Below are positions 55,451-63,721 of a stretch of DNA of 64,000 nt, one piece after another. The translations under genes were made by a program, and so were the position numbers. Where the stretch lies: contig JAUSNX010000012.1 in the NCBI GenBank assembly GCA_030656015.1, positions 144,670 to 208,669 of the forward strand, in the 5' to 3' direction. The stretch is from Methanobacteriaceae archaeon (lineage in GTDB: Archaea > Methanobacteriota > Methanobacteria > Methanobacteriales > Methanobacteriaceae). Position 1 is the stretch's first letter. Every line of letters starts with the position of its first letter. Under the pieces are notes generated by a model, which did no database searches, was not told where the DNA came from, and saw only the letters and a list, made by a program, of their open reading frames with translations.

Positions 55451-55567
55451 AGATATTATTTAATTCTAGCCGAAAGTATACTACTTTTTTCATTATTAGA
55501 TTCATGTAGATTAGAATAATTCCAATTAACAAAATTTTAAATATTCTTCTCAACTAACTCTTATGGT

Positions 55568-56362
55568 ATGAAAATGAAGGCCGTAGTTTTTGACAACTCA
55601 GGAACTCTAATAAAAAGGTACCGAGCTTTAAAAAATATTAAAACAGGGGGTATCTGCGATTACATGAATTCCATGGATATAGTGGATTACACTGGAAATC
55701 GTGCTCTGGTGGTCCTTCAAACTGATCCCGCGGAGTGTTTGATAAACGCCCGGAGTGATCAGACTTTGTATCAGTTCATAACCCAGAATAATGTTAAATT
55801 TGATGTGAGCTATTCCAGTGAAGATATAAGCAATGAAGATGTTTTAAATGATTTAAAACAAGACACTTCTACTATAAAAGACATACAAGATAGTATTCTG
55901 GCCGTAATGGAAAAGAAATACAATGTGCAAATATGTAGTGGATCTGGATTTATTATGAATCTGGACACTGGAAAAGTAGAATTTACCATAACTGCTGGGG
56001 GTAAAGTTTTCCCAGAAGTTATTAAAGTAGTAAATGAACTGAAAAAAAGAAATATTCAAATTTTTATAGCCTCTGGAGACCGTACAAAGTCTTTAGAAGA
56101 ATTGGCCAAATTTATTTCAATACCTCATTCCAATGTATTTGGAACTGCCAGCACCAAGCGAAAAAAAGAGATTATAAAGGAATTAAAAGAAGACTACAAA
56201 GTTATGATGGTTGGAAATGGAGCTAACGACATATTGGCCTTTAAAGAAGCAGATATTGGTGTTTTAACTCTTCAACAAGACGAAAAAGTTCCTGAAAAAG
56301 TCTCCAGTGCCGCAGACATTATAATATATAATATAAAAGAAGTTTTAGATATTGATTTTTAA
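55568..56362 (+). CDS. HAD-superfamily soluble P-type-ATPase-like phosphatase
   Basis: A 264-residue HAD protein. Motif I is VVFDNSGTLIKR, similar to the DKTGT of P-type ATPases but with Asn-Ser, so the usual second Asp is missing. Motif II is FIASGDRTKS. The Lys of motif III is in the STKRKKEIIKEL region and motif IV is MMVGNGANDILAFKEADIGV, P-type ATPase style. No membrane helices are present. A regulatory or phosphatase role is possible. The insert after motif I (residues 20-130) is not recognised. The start may be 55568 or the next ATG two codons later. The stop abuts the convergent 74-residue gene. Confidence 0.75.
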   Translation: MKMKAVVFDNSGTLIKRYRALKNIKTGGICDYMNSMDIVDYTGNRALVVLQTDPAECLINARSDQTLYQFITQNNVKFDVSYSSEDISNEDVLNDLKQDTSTIKDIQDSILAVMEKKYNVQICSGSGFIMNLDTGKVEFTITAGGKVFPEVIKVVNELKKRNIQIFIASGDRTKSLEELAKFISIPHSNVFGTASTKRKKEIIKELKEDYKVMMVGNGANDILAFKEADIGVLTLQQDEKVPEKVSSAADIIIYNIKEVLDIDF

Positions 56363-56587
56363 TTAAACTCCATTAGTATTTTTAAGACCTTTCACTAATT
56401 TTTTCTCTTTTTCTTCATCATTAATCCATTTTTTAACTTCTCTCCAGACAATATTGCATTTATCCTCGCTAGTTTTCCCCACCACTCTACGAATAGCAAT
56501 ATCTACTTCTTTACGCTCAGTTTTGTCTTTTGGATCAATTCCAGCTTCATTTAAAACTTTTTTCATGTGTCTAAGATAGCAACTCAT
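56363..56587 (-). CDS. Small conserved-looking basic/acidic protein, unknown function
   Basis: A 74-residue soluble protein with many Lys, Glu and Arg, predicted mostly helical, containing MKKVLNEAGIDPKDKTERKE and WREVKKWINDEEKEK. TTAGGAGAATAG before the ATG is a strong ribosome site. It is convergent with the HAD gene and the two stop codons touch. There is no zinc or catalytic motif. The composition suggests a nucleic-acid or protein-binding factor, but this is only a guess. Confidence 0.65.
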   Translation of the reverse strand: MSCYLRHMKKVLNEAGIDPKDKTERKEVDIAIRRVVGKTSEDKCNIVWREVKKWINDEEKEKKLVKGLKNTNGV

Positions 56588-56731
56588 ACCTATTCTCCTA
56601 AAATCATTTATAAGAATAATAATAAAAAATTAAGTGAGTATAATATTTTATAAAATCATTATTAATTATATTTTTTAATTAATAAAACAAATAGGAATCT
56701 TGCTAATGAATTGAATTATTGAGGGAGAAAA

Positions 56732-57079
56732 ATGGAAAAATATAAAGTTATATTTCAAGTGAATGAAGAAGACCCTTTTCGAGTTAATCTAGTTTTAAAT
56801 AACATTAGAAATCTGATTGCTGATTTGGGTGAAGAAAATGTAGAAATAGAACTTTTAGCTTATTCTATGGGTGTTAAAATGTTTTTTAATAGTTCTCCCT
56901 ATTCAAACATGATCTCTAGTTTGCTTAAAAAAGAGGTGAGATTTGCAGCCTGTTCAAATACACTAAATTCGCTTAATGTAAATCCTGAAGAACTAATTAA
57001 AGGAATTAAAGTTGTACCCTCCGGAATTGGGGAGATAGTAAGAAAGCAAAAAGAAGGCTGGATTTATATAAGGCCTTGA
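56732..57079 (+). CDS. DsrE/DsrF-like sulfur-relay fold protein
   Basis: A 115-residue single-domain protein. KYKVIFQVNEEDPFRVNLVL with the NNIRNL helix, ELLAYSMGVKMFF and VRFAACSNTLNS fit the DsrE/F-like fold, with the Cys in the position often used for sulfur transfer. GVxxVPSGIGEIVRKQKEGW closes the domain. DsrE-like proteins move sulfane sulfur or act as accessory factors; the partner is unknown. GAGGGAGAAAA gives a good start. It is monocistronic. Confidence 0.75.
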   Translation: MEKYKVIFQVNEEDPFRVNLVLNNIRNLIADLGEENVEIELLAYSMGVKMFFNSSPYSNMISSLLKKEVRFAACSNTLNSLNVNPEELIKGIKVVPSGIGEIVRKQKEGWIYIRP

Positions 57080-57163
57080 ATTATCAAAATAATCATGTTT
57101 TATTACTAATTAATCAAATTAATTCTTTAAATATATTTAATTAATAAATACTGATATCTTTTA

Positions 57164-57799
57164 TTATTCGTCATCAGGATTAATTTTTTTCCCTATATTT
57201 TCAAAAAAAACTATTCCTAAATAAGCTAGGGAACTAAAGGAAGGCGAAATAAATGTTAGAAGCATTGCCACGACAGCTAAAAAAGGAAATATTAAATAAT
57301 GATAAAAACTACTTTTATAAGCTTTCTTAGTCCATTTAACATTTGTAAGTCCCCAATTAACAGCATAATACCAGTTTATGAATGCCAGTATTCCTATTAT
57401 GAGCATATTTAAATGAAAAAAAAGTTCAGCTGCTTGAAAATTACCATAATCTCCCACTAAAGATGTTGAAAATGGCACCAGAACTACAAACATCAACCAA
57501 ATAACATTTATCCTTAAAAGCATACCATTGGATTTTTCTATTCTATGAAATTCACGATGATTTATTCTCCAGAAAACAGCCAGTAAAACAAAACTCATTC
57601 CATAAACAAAAAATTGTGGTATGGTAGAAATTAAAAAATTAATTATAGTGCCATTGGTCACTGGAGCAGGAAGTTGGGGAACTTCTAAAGTTAAAACTAA
57701 GAGAGTCATGGCTATTGCAAAAATACCGTCCACTAAAGTTTCTATACGGTTAGTGGTCATGAATTTTTCTTTTAAATTTTTTTTAACTCTTTTATCCAA
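57164..57799 (-). CDS. TMEM175 (DUF1211) family potassium channel-like protein
   Basis: A 211-residue membrane protein with the family motif RIETLVDGIFAIAMTLLVL near residues 18-36, in which the conserved phenylalanine-serine pair of RxxxFSDGxFAIA is changed to Leu-Val. About six helices follow in total. Prokaryotic TMEM175 proteins form potassium-selective tetramers without a TVGYG filter. The start is TTG at 57799, since GGGGAGATA lies just upstream and no ATG is in frame at the N-terminus. Together with the MthK gene this gives the window two K+ channel types. Confidence 0.82.
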   Translation of the reverse strand: MDKRVKKNLKEKFMTTNRIETLVDGIFAIAMTLLVLTLEVPQLPAPVTNGTIINFLISTIPQFFVYGMSFVLLAVFWRINHREFHRIEKSNGMLLRINVIWLMFVVLVPFSTSLVGDYGNFQAAELFFHLNMLIIGILAFINWYYAVNWGLTNVKWTKKAYKSSFYHYLIFPFLAVVAMLLTFISPSFSSLAYLGIVFFENIGKKINPDDE

Positions 57800-57837
57800 G
57801 CATATCTCCCCTATTTTATCTTAAAAGTTGTTTCTAG

Positions 57838-58596
57838 TTAATTACCTTTACCATTTAATTTATATAAAATTTTTTTGCTTTTTAATACGGATTCATAGGA
57901 ATTAAGCTCTATAATGCCAACTTTAATATTTTTAATAAGATTTAAGTCCAGAGATCCATCACCCAATGGTAAATGCTGATCTTTGAGACCATCATTGTCA
58001 CTTAAGTGGTAATAAATGGTTTTATTAATATTTAAAAATTCTGAAGGGTCATCAGTAGTATTAGCATGACCCATATCCACTGTGGCCTTGCATCCACATT
58101 CATTCACCATAAAATCATGCTCTAAAGCACTATTACATAAATAAGCATATTTATTAGGCATATTTTCTATAGAAAAACATATTCCTCTGCCATTAGCATA
58201 TTCAGAACATTCCGTGAGATTTTCAACAGCGAAGTCAATGGCCATGAGTCTCACCCTCTCTTCCAGACGCCTAATCATGCCCGGATGTGTGGTTATAGCT
58301 TTGGCTTCAATTTCAACGGCCAAATCAACCGTTTCTCCCATTTGCCTCTGAGTTTCATCTCTAATTCCGGAGTTAATACTGGCAGGGTTTAAATCTACCG
58401 TAGGAGCATGCAGAAAAATATCGAGATTATATGATTGAAAAACTTCCAAGCTACTGCATTCTTCCAGAACGCTACGCGGCCAATAGGGCCCTTCACATAA
58501 TATTTCCATACATTTAAATCCATCCTGGGTTGCCTGATCAAGCATCATTTCAAAAGAATTCATAAAAAGAGCCAAACTAGAAAAGCCACATTTCAT
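57838..58596 (-). CDS. Sugar phosphate isomerase/epimerase-like TIM barrel (AP endonuclease 2 family)
   Basis: A 252-residue TIM-barrel protein. Metal-site segments of the xylose isomerase-like/AP-endonuclease-2 family are seen: MEILCEGPYW, IFLHAPTVDLN, AITTHPG, FSIENMPN, ATVDMGHANT, YHLSDNDGLKDQHLPLGDG and IIELNS. The His-Asp-Glu set supports a divalent metal. HLPLGDG is common in sugar isomerase relatives rather than in true endonuclease IV. The substrate is unknown. GGGGTGATAATAAC before the ATG is a strong start. Confidence 0.85.
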   Translation of the reverse strand: MKCGFSSLALFMNSFEMMLDQATQDGFKCMEILCEGPYWPRSVLEECSSLEVFQSYNLDIFLHAPTVDLNPASINSGIRDETQRQMGETVDLAVEIEAKAITTHPGMIRRLEERVRLMAIDFAVENLTECSEYANGRGICFSIENMPNKYAYLCNSALEHDFMVNECGCKATVDMGHANTTDDPSEFLNINKTIYYHLSDNDGLKDQHLPLGDGSLDLNLIKNIKVGIIELNSYESVLKSKKILYKLNGKGN

Positions 58597-58776
58597 GTTA
58601 TTATCACCCCATCACTGATTGAATAATCCTAATTGTGTTCTCTCACTTTCTCCATTAAAGATATATTCTTGTTTTTGAAGGTTATTTTTTTCTATTATTG
58701 ATAAATAAACCATAAAATTTTAATTTTATCTAGAAAATAAGAAAAAGAAATTTTAATTCCTTATTTTAATTTTTAT

Positions 58777-58797
58777 ATTATTATTATTATTATTATT
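58777..58797 (+). repeat. (ATT)7 microsatellite
   Basis: Seven ATT units in a row. It lies 40 bases upstream of the first 31-bp direct repeat. Probably a neutral AT-rich tract. Confidence 0.85.
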
Positions 58798-58817
58798 ATA
58801 TTAAAAAGTGCCATTAC

Positions 58818-58848
58818 TATTACAAAAACAGATATATCAAAATTAATA
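58818..58848 (+). repeat. Direct repeat copy 1, putative PadR operator
   Basis: TATTACAAAAACAGATATAT followed by CAAAATTAATA. It matches the copy at 58883-58914 with two substitutions and one extra C there. It lies just upstream of the TATA element. Confidence 0.6.
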
Positions 58849-58854
58849 GCAATA

Positions 58855-58865
58855 TTTATATATCC
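58855..58865 (+). promoter_or_regulatory. Putative TATA box of the PadR gene
   Basis: TTTATATATCC between the two direct repeats. The expected start site, about 25 bases downstream, would fall at the beginning of repeat copy 2. This fits a promoter blocked by a repressor bound to the repeats. Confidence 0.4.
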
Positions 58866-58882
58866 GAATTTGTATTATGGAA

Positions 58883-58914
58883 TATTACGAAAATAGATAT
58901 ATCCAAAATTAATA
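58883..58914 (+). repeat. Direct repeat copy 2, putative PadR operator
   Basis: TATTACGAAAATAGATATAT followed by CCAAAATTAATA. Its start is 65 bases (about six helical turns) from that of copy 1. A further partial copy of TATATCAAAAT follows immediately. Confidence 0.6.
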
Positions 58915-59098
58915 TATCAAAATCTAGAATAGTGAATTGAAAACATCAAATATGAATTAATATTTGAATATAAGATGTTTAAGTAAATTAAATTTAGTCT
59001 AAATAACAAAAAACAGTTAAATTTAGAAATAGAATATAGGGGGTTAGTAAATTCTAGATGATAATAAAGATAACCATCACAATGAAAATTCAGAAGAC

Positions 59099-59500
59099 AT
59101 GAATAATCCTTGTGAAGATTTTGACGATTCAGATTGTCAAAAATATGATAAAACATTTATTAAAACTTTCATGCGTGGATTCGGCAAAACAATAATTTTG
59201 GGAATGATAAAGAAGCATAGGCTACATGGCTACGAAATAATGACCAATATAAATAAATTTTATCTTTCTCATGATCTCTCTAAGAAAATGAAACCACTGG
59301 GGCCCAGCACAATATATCCCATATTACATGACCTTGAAAAAAAAGGCCTCATAACTGGAACCTGGGAATATCAAGGCAAGAGAAAGCTAAAATATTATGA
59401 AATAACTCCTCAAGGAGAAGCTACAATTCTTAGAATAAGAGACATTTTCGAAAATAATATTGCCAAACTTTGGGAAGATTTTTGGAATGATGAAATTTAA
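59099..59500 (+). CDS. PadR family transcriptional regulator
   Basis: A 133-residue (or 149-residue) winged-helix repressor. The PadR core is LHGYEIMTNIN, GPSTIYPILHDLEKKGLI and KYYEITPQGE. The N-terminus is Asp/Cys-rich (NNPCEDFDDSDC), and two cysteines could make it redox- or metal-responsive, which is speculation. The ATG at 59099 has no good ribosome site. In the same frame 16 codons upstream an ATT at 59051 lies six bases after AGGGGGT, and the intervening codons encode a hydrophilic stretch (LDDNKDNHHNENSED), so a non-canonical AUU start is possible. The gene precedes an ABC exporter, the usual target of such PadR proteins. Confidence 0.85.
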   Translation: MNNPCEDFDDSDCQKYDKTFIKTFMRGFGKTIILGMIKKHRLHGYEIMTNINKFYLSHDLSKKMKPLGPSTIYPILHDLEKKGLITGTWEYQGKRKLKYYEITPQGEATILRIRDIFENNIAKLWEDFWNDEI

Positions 59501-59526
59501 GAATAAAATAAAATTAGCCACGTAAG

Positions 59527-59541
59527 CTAATTTAAAATTAG
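59527..59541. promoter_or_regulatory. Palindrome between PadR and ABC transporter genes
   Basis: CTAATTT-A-AAATTAG, a perfect 7-1-7 inverted repeat about 95 bases before the ABC gene. It could be an operator for the exporter genes or part of a transcript end. AT-rich palindromes are common here, so support is modest. Confidence 0.3.
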
Positions 59542-59620
59542 TTTAACCATAATCTAGTTAATTTATCAAAAATGATTAAAAATGATTATGAGCTAAAACG
59601 CCACACGGAGGTGTTAATAA

Positions 59621-60700
59621 ATGAAATACGCAATAGAAACCTTCGATTTGACAAAAAAATTCGGTGATTTTCTAGCAGTGGATGCCCTTAATATGAAAAT
59701 CGAGAATAAATCAATTTTCGGATTTTTAGGTCCAAATGGAGCCGGAAAAACTACTACTATAAAAATGTTGACTTGTCTTGCTCAGCCAACTGAAGGAAGT
59801 GCTAGTGTAGCTGGTTATGACATTAATGAGAGTCCTAATGAAGTTAGACAAAAAATAGGAATGGTTCCTCAACTAGTAAGCCTCTATGGAGATCTTACGG
59901 TGAGAGAAAATGTGGAGCTATGTGCCGACTTCTATGGGATGCCTCGAGACCTTAAAGAGGTACGTATTGAAGAACTCATGGAACTGGTTGACATAAAATA
60001 CGCTCAAAATAAGCTGGTTAGACAACTTTCTGGTGGTCAAAAGCAGAAAGTTTCAGTAGTAGCCAGTCTGGTACATCAACCAGATATTTTGTTCCTGGAT
60101 GAACCAACCATTGGACTGGATCCCACAACAAAAAGAGTACTCTGGGATTTAATTACTGAATTGAATGAAAAAGGACATACCATAATACTCTGTTCCCACG
60201 ATATGTATGAAGTAGAGCTCCTATGTGATAATGTGGGAATTATTAATCAAGGCACACTTGCTGCCTTTGACACTCCTCAGGGATTAAAAGATACCATGAT
60301 CAGAGAAGATGAAGATGCTAAAAAGGCCAATTTAGGTACAATTATTGATAAAATAGAGCAAGAAAATCCTATTGGTCAAGAAAGTTCATTTAAAGATTTG
60401 AAAGGTGCAGTAGCGGATCTTGAAAGAGAAAATGGGAAAACAAAACAAATGAGCATCATGGTCAGTAACCTGAATGATAAAATGGTAGAAGAAATTCAAA
60501 AGCTCCCCGTAGTATTTGAAGTAATTAAACATCATTCTGGTCGAGTCATTATGGAAATGGACGAAAAATGTAAAACAGCTGTAAATGATGTTATATGGGC
60601 AGTTATGGAGAATAACGGGAACATAACTTCTATTTCAACTAAAGATCCCTCTTTGGAAGATGTATTTGTAAAAGTAACGGCTAAGGAGAAGGAGGAATAA
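59621..60700 (+). CDS. ABC transporter ATP-binding protein (DrrA/CcmA-like drug or lipid exporter)
   Basis: A 359-residue ATPase. Walker A is LGPNGAGKTTTIKML (residues 36-50), the signature is RQLSGGQKQKVSV, Walker B is ILFLDEPTIGLDP and the switch His is in ILCSHDMYEVE. About 130 residues after the ATPase core (from KKANLGTIIDKIEQE) form a C-terminal extension ending DPSLEDVFVKVTAKE, common in daunorubicin-type exporters. GGAGGTGTTAATAA gives a strong start. The permease follows two bases after its stop. It is probably controlled by the PadR protein encoded upstream. Confidence 0.92.
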   Translation: MKYAIETFDLTKKFGDFLAVDALNMKIENKSIFGFLGPNGAGKTTTIKMLTCLAQPTEGSASVAGYDINESPNEVRQKIGMVPQLVSLYGDLTVRENVELCADFYGMPRDLKEVRIEELMELVDIKYAQNKLVRQLSGGQKQKVSVVASLVHQPDILFLDEPTIGLDPTTKRVLWDLITELNEKGHTIILCSHDMYEVELLCDNVGIINQGTLAAFDTPQGLKDTMIREDEDAKKANLGTIIDKIEQENPIGQESSFKDLKGAVADLERENGKTKQMSIMVSNLNDKMVEEIQKLPVVFEVIKHHSGRVIMEMDEKCKTAVNDVIWAVMENNGNITSISTKDPSLEDVFVKVTAKEKEE

Positions 60701-60702
60701 GA

Positions 60703-61926
60703 TTGGAGACTAAGAAAGTAATGTGGATGCTCAAAAAGGATCTAATAGTCCTTTGGAGGCATAAGCCTCGTTTAATGTCCCTTATACTTTTCCCGATTAT
60801 CATGATAACCTTATTTGGTTATGGGATGGGTGGAACACTTGATAACATACCTATAGTGGTAGTTGATCAATCACACGGAGCAGTAACCGATCAGACACTA
60901 AATGCCATAAAAAATATGAGTTTGTATGATGTGAAAGGAATTATTAGCGATCCCGAGAAGGGTAGGGAGATGGTTCAGAGCGGACAGGTAAAAGCAGCCA
61001 TCGTATTGCCACCCAATTATGACAATCTTACTAGTTCGCAGCCTCAAAGTGTAGTGATGTATGTTGACTCATCTGATCAGATGGCCAGCCAGGCCTTAAT
61101 ACCCACCACACAAGCATTATTCAGCAAAATTTCCGGCCAGCTCGGACTGGAAAAAATGCAGATGAATAGTAGTGGCTCTACCGCCAGTTCTCAGAGTACC
61201 TCAAATCAGACAGGAATCCAGGTAAACACCAGCCAAGTATCATCATCCCAGCCTGGTGGAATAGTGGCCAGCATACAAAATCTGGCAAATACCATTAATT
61301 TCCAGGTAGACAAGATTTATGGTGATATCAAATACATAGACTTCTTGGTACCTGCAGTTATAGCCATGACCGTTATGATGTCTTGTATGATGGGTATGGG
61401 AGAGTCTATTGCTGGTGAAAGAGAAAGAGGAGAACTTGCTCGTTTATTTATGACCCCAACCAACGTTTCTACTGTGGTAGGTGGAAAAATTATATCAAAG
61501 TTGATAATTGAAACCGGGAGGGCCATTATATTAATTTTGGCCGCCGTTATTCTCTTTGGAATAGTAATAAAGGGAAGTATGGGGCTCACGCTCTTACTAC
61601 TGGTTCTAACAGCCCTATGTTTTGTAGGGTTTGGAATAATGATATCGGCCCGAGTTTCTACTCAGGAAGATTATGTGCAAATGGTAATGCCATTTACCAT
61701 GCCCATGATGTTTGTATCAGGAGTATTCTATCCACTAGCAACCATGCCCTGGATATTCCAGAAAATCGCATATTTAGTCCCCCTAACATACGCTAATGAT
61801 GCACTAAGAGCAGTTATGCTTAAGGGCGCAAATTTAGGAGATGTATGGGTAGATGTTGCAGTTTTAATAGGTTTTACCCTATTATTCTTTGCCATGGGAG
61901 TTAGAAGTTTCAATAGAGACGTATAA
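60703..61926 (+). CDS. ABC-2 type permease
   Basis: A 407-residue permease partner of the ATPase. The first helix (about 20-42, LMSLILFPIIMITLFGYGMG) is followed by a long extracytoplasmic domain rich in Ser/Gln (residues 45-210). Five helices make up the C-terminal half, with the ABC-2 signature GESIAGERERGELARLFMTP. The TTG start at 60703 follows AAGGAGGAATAAG, which lies across the end of the previous gene, so translation is coupled. Substrate unknown; drugs, lipids or peptides are possible. Confidence 0.92.
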   Translation: METKKVMWMLKKDLIVLWRHKPRLMSLILFPIIMITLFGYGMGGTLDNIPIVVVDQSHGAVTDQTLNAIKNMSLYDVKGIISDPEKGREMVQSGQVKAAIVLPPNYDNLTSSQPQSVVMYVDSSDQMASQALIPTTQALFSKISGQLGLEKMQMNSSGSTASSQSTSNQTGIQVNTSQVSSSQPGGIVASIQNLANTINFQVDKIYGDIKYIDFLVPAVIAMTVMMSCMMGMGESIAGERERGELARLFMTPTNVSTVVGGKIISKLIIETGRAIILILAAVILFGIVIKGSMGLTLLLLVLTALCFVGFGIMISARVSTQEDYVQMVMPFTMPMMFVSGVFYPLATMPWIFQKIAYLVPLTYANDALRAVMLKGANLGDVWVDVAVLIGFTLLFFAMGVRSFNRDV

Positions 61927-62071
61927 TAGAGATGTACCTATTATATCTCCCATTTTACGAATATGCTAATAAAATAATTAATAAATTAAATAAAAATAAT
62001 TTAAACTGATTATAAAGTTTAAATCATTAATATTACTAAATTTAGAGCAAATTAAAGTAAAAAATGGATAT

Positions 62072-62106
62072 AAATTGATTAAATTGATTAAATTGATTAA
62101 ATTGAT
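62072..62106 (+). repeat. 9-bp tandem repeat, about four copies
   Basis: AAATTGATT repeated at 62072, 62081, 62090 and (one base short) 62099, about 45 bases before the start of the PQQ-repeat surface protein gene. It overlaps the expected promoter or leader. Confidence 0.85.
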
Positions 62107-62148
62107 AATCAATATTTTCCATTAGTATATTAATTGTGGTGAAAAAAT

Positions 62149-63381
62149 ATGTTTAAAAAGAGAAATGCCTTTATTGGACTACTCATAGCGTGTATACTGA
62201 TTGGTCCAGTGTCTGCTGCAGATTGGCAGATGTTTCACGAGAATCAGGAACACACTGGATTTTTAAAAGAAGCAGCGGATTTCACATCCCAAGTATGGTA
62301 CTTCCCAGCCGGAGGGCCAATACAATCATCCCCCGCCATATTGAATAAAATAATATTCTTTGGTTCAAATGCCGGGAATGTATATGCCGTAGATATGGAA
62401 GATGGTACAAAATTATGGGATTATAAAACCGGCGGGGGCGTAATTTCATCTCCAGCCATTCAAAATAAGACTTTATTTGTTGGTTCCACTGATGGATATC
62501 TTTACTCCATAAATACTGATAATGGTGATGTTAACTGGAAATTTAAGACTGGAAACGCCATTGAATCTTCTCCAGCCGTGGTGAATGATACAGTTTATAT
62601 AGGTTCAAATGATGGCCGATTATATGCTGTGGATATAGAAAACGGAACAAAAACCTGGGAATTTGATACAGGTAATGCCGTAAAATCATCTCCTGTTGTA
62701 AACAATGGAACCATATATATAGGATCACAAAATGGAAAAATATTCAGTCTGGGAATAAATAATGGAAGCCAAAATTGGGCTTATACTTCAGGAGATGCTA
62801 TACAATCTTCACCAGCATTTTACAACAATACAGTTTATGTTGGATCCAATGATGGAAATGTGTATGCTCTTGGTGCCTATAATGGTTCTTTAACCTGGAA
62901 ATTTGATATGGGTAACAAAATAGCCTCTTCAGCAACAATAGAATCTAATGAAAATAGTTTATTCATTGGTTCTGATGATGGAAATATGACTGCTCTTGAT
63001 ACCCGTGACGGAGCATTTAAATGGTCTTACAAAACAGGCGGTGCCATAAAATCTACCGCGGCCCTTATGGACAATAAAATTGTTTTTGGATCAAATGATG
63101 GTACTGTCTACGTGGTCAATAAATATAGTGGTAAAGAAGAATGGTCTTACTCACCAGGTTATTATCTATTTAATTCTGCCATAACTTCTTCTCCAGCAGT
63201 ATATGGGAAAACAGTTTATGCAGGAAGTACAGATGGTTATCTGTATGCATTAAATACTGATAAAGAACAAGGGCCAAGTTCAATTTTCACTTATTACACT
63301 TGGGGAGCAATTATAGTTGTAATAGTTGGTCTTTTAGGACTAAAATCTGTATTAAACCGACGTAAAAACAAAAAAGAGTAA
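62149..63381 (+). CDS. Exported PQQ-like beta-propeller surface protein
   Basis: A 410-residue protein with a signal peptide (1-23, ending GPVSAA). It then has about eight PQQ-type propeller blades of the pattern W-K/D-F-K-TG-x-AI-x-SSPAV-x-N-TVY-x-GS-x-DG-x-(L/V)YA. A C-terminal helix (about 380-400) and a basic tail (NRRKNKKE) anchor it in the membrane. There are several N-glycosylation sites. Such archaeal proteins are structural or binding propellers; no PQQ enzyme activity is implied. GTGGTGAAAAA precedes the ATG. A 9-bp tandem repeat and an intrinsic-type terminator flank the gene. Confidence 0.88.
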   Translation: MFKKRNAFIGLLIACILIGPVSAADWQMFHENQEHTGFLKEAADFTSQVWYFPAGGPIQSSPAILNKIIFFGSNAGNVYAVDMEDGTKLWDYKTGGGVISSPAIQNKTLFVGSTDGYLYSINTDNGDVNWKFKTGNAIESSPAVVNDTVYIGSNDGRLYAVDIENGTKTWEFDTGNAVKSSPVVNNGTIYIGSQNGKIFSLGINNGSQNWAYTSGDAIQSSPAFYNNTVYVGSNDGNVYALGAYNGSLTWKFDMGNKIASSATIESNENSLFIGSDDGNMTALDTRDGAFKWSYKTGGAIKSTAALMDNKIVFGSNDGTVYVVNKYSGKEEWSYSPGYYLFNSAITSSPAVYGKTVYAGSTDGYLYALNTDKEQGPSSIFTYYTWGAIIVVIVGLLGLKSVLNRRKNKKE

Positions 63382-63385
63382 TTGA

Positions 63386-63418
63386 TATGAGAACTTAAAA
63401 TTTCTCATACTTTTTTTT
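63386..63418 (+). terminator. Hairpin plus T tract after the propeller gene
   Basis: TATGAGAA and TTCTCATA form a perfect eight-base stem with an eight-base loop, followed by C and eight T. It sits right after the stop codon. This is the clearest terminator-like structure in the window. Confidence 0.7.
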
Positions 63419-63721
63419 ATTTTAAAATTTTTTTATTAGACTTAGAATTTATAGTAAATAAAAATCTATTTTGTTTTTTTATGGATTTAAATTAATTTCT
63501 ATAGTAAATAAATAATCGCATACTTTTAATTTTGCTTTATAAATGTTTTCATTCATTTTTATTCGTTAAATATATGGGTAGTAATTTAGTATACTTTAGT
63601 ATATCACATTATTAGTTCATTAACAGTTTCAATGATTTTAATTCGCTTCAATTAATTTTTTTGGTGTGGGTCATTACCCAATATATCTCGTGATTATTAA
63701 TAGAATAAAGGAGGTGAAAAG
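63419..63721. other. Intergenic region before the beta-helix surface protein
   Basis: About 300 bases, AT-rich, without a gene. GCTTTATAAATG near 63535 and AAATATATGGG near 63570 are possible TATA elements. TTAGTATACTTTAGTATATC near 63586-63605 is a short tandem duplication of TTAGTATA. It ends in AAAGGAGGTGA. Confidence 0.35.

Larger units (their letters stand above)
58597..59050. other. Regulatory region upstream of the PadR gene
   Basis: About 450 bases with no gene. It contains an (ATT)7 microsatellite, a pair of near-identical 31/32-bp direct repeats and a TATA element between them, and it ends in AGGGGG, the ribosome site of the PadR gene. Confidence 0.45.

Noticed and set aside
62149..63381. 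PQQ-dependent dehydrogenase
   Set aside because: Only propeller repeats, a signal peptide and an anchor are present; no catalytic or cofactor residues of alcohol or glucose dehydrogenases were recognised.
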